DNA of 37,518 bases from a virus, in the IMG/VR virus record IMGVR_UViG_3300046665_000375, positions 1 to 37,518 of that record; one strand, written 5' to 3'. The position numbers and the translations under genes are program-made. The notes beneath the pieces were generated by a model. The model ran no database searches, had not been told where the DNA came from, and saw only the letters and a list, made by a program, of their open reading frames with translations. Numbering within the stretch: the stretch's first letter is position 1; each line of letters begins with the position of its first letter. Shown here piece by piece: positions 37,476-37,518 of this stretch.

Positions 37476-37518
37476 ACTGTCTTACTTGCTGTCTCGTTGT
37501 TGCCGAGACAGAACGAGA

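Overview
The window holds one complete temperate prophage of about 36.2 kb inserted in a tRNA-His(GTG) gene, with short stretches of host chromosome on each side. High GC, GC-rich codon use, Burkholderiales-style integrase/DUF4224 and ImuA sequences and the tRNA all suggest a betaproteobacterium, most likely Oxalobacteraceae (Massilia-like). That host assignment is inference. A 55-bp direct repeat (1202-1256 and 37392-37446) marks attL and attR. The right copy restores an intact tRNA-His; the left copy is the displaced 3' half of the tRNA.

Layout. 1-175: start of a host exported-protein gene. 550-1140: a lone ASCH-type phage gene outside attL. 1401-8625 (minus strand): the early left operon. 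From its promoter it runs through five small unknown genes, then PRTRC proteins E, C, F, B and A and a ThiF/E1-like protein, then small phage genes, a DUF4224 protein and the integrase. 8935-10707 (minus): immunity operon with a CI-type S24 repressor, a catalytically dead S24 paralogue without a DNA-binding domain, and two small membrane proteins. 10798-16736 (plus): Cro-like protein, small genes, an O-like initiator carrying five palindromic 17-bp iterons (probable origin), DnaB-like helicase, a second tyrosine recombinase, and a Gp49-type fusion. 16832-17354: probable late regulator, late promoter and immediate terminator. 17757-34743: P22-like podovirus head, portal, tail and ejection genes. 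They are interrupted by a collagen-like protein, a cupin and an aspartyl/asparaginyl-hydroxylase-like protein, and end in a chimeric tailspike with a GH99/WbsX-like domain. 34767-36120: holin, endolysin and Rz/Rz1. 36120-37270: lysogenic-conversion end with a LexA-box-controlled orphan imuA.

The most notable system is the PRTRC cassette. From visible motifs it is a ubiquitin-like conjugation and deconjugation set: an E1-like adenylating enzyme with a candidate Cys, an E2-like protein with HxN and Cys, a ubiquitin-like protein, and a JAMM metalloprotease with an intact HxH-x7-S-x2-D motif. I see no PRTRC ParB-like gene or protein D. The cassette sits behind a promoter that carries the same 14-bp operator as the cI/cro control region, so it should be a CI-repressed early lytic operon in the position of lambda PL. 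This suggests a phage that uses protein conjugation early in infection or induction.

The genes work together as a lambda-style programme. CI holds PL and PR shut. SOS induction cleaves CI and also de-represses imuA. PL expresses the PRTRC genes and integrase, while PR expresses replication genes and a Q-like candidate. Late transcription past an early terminator then gives P22-like virions and lysis.
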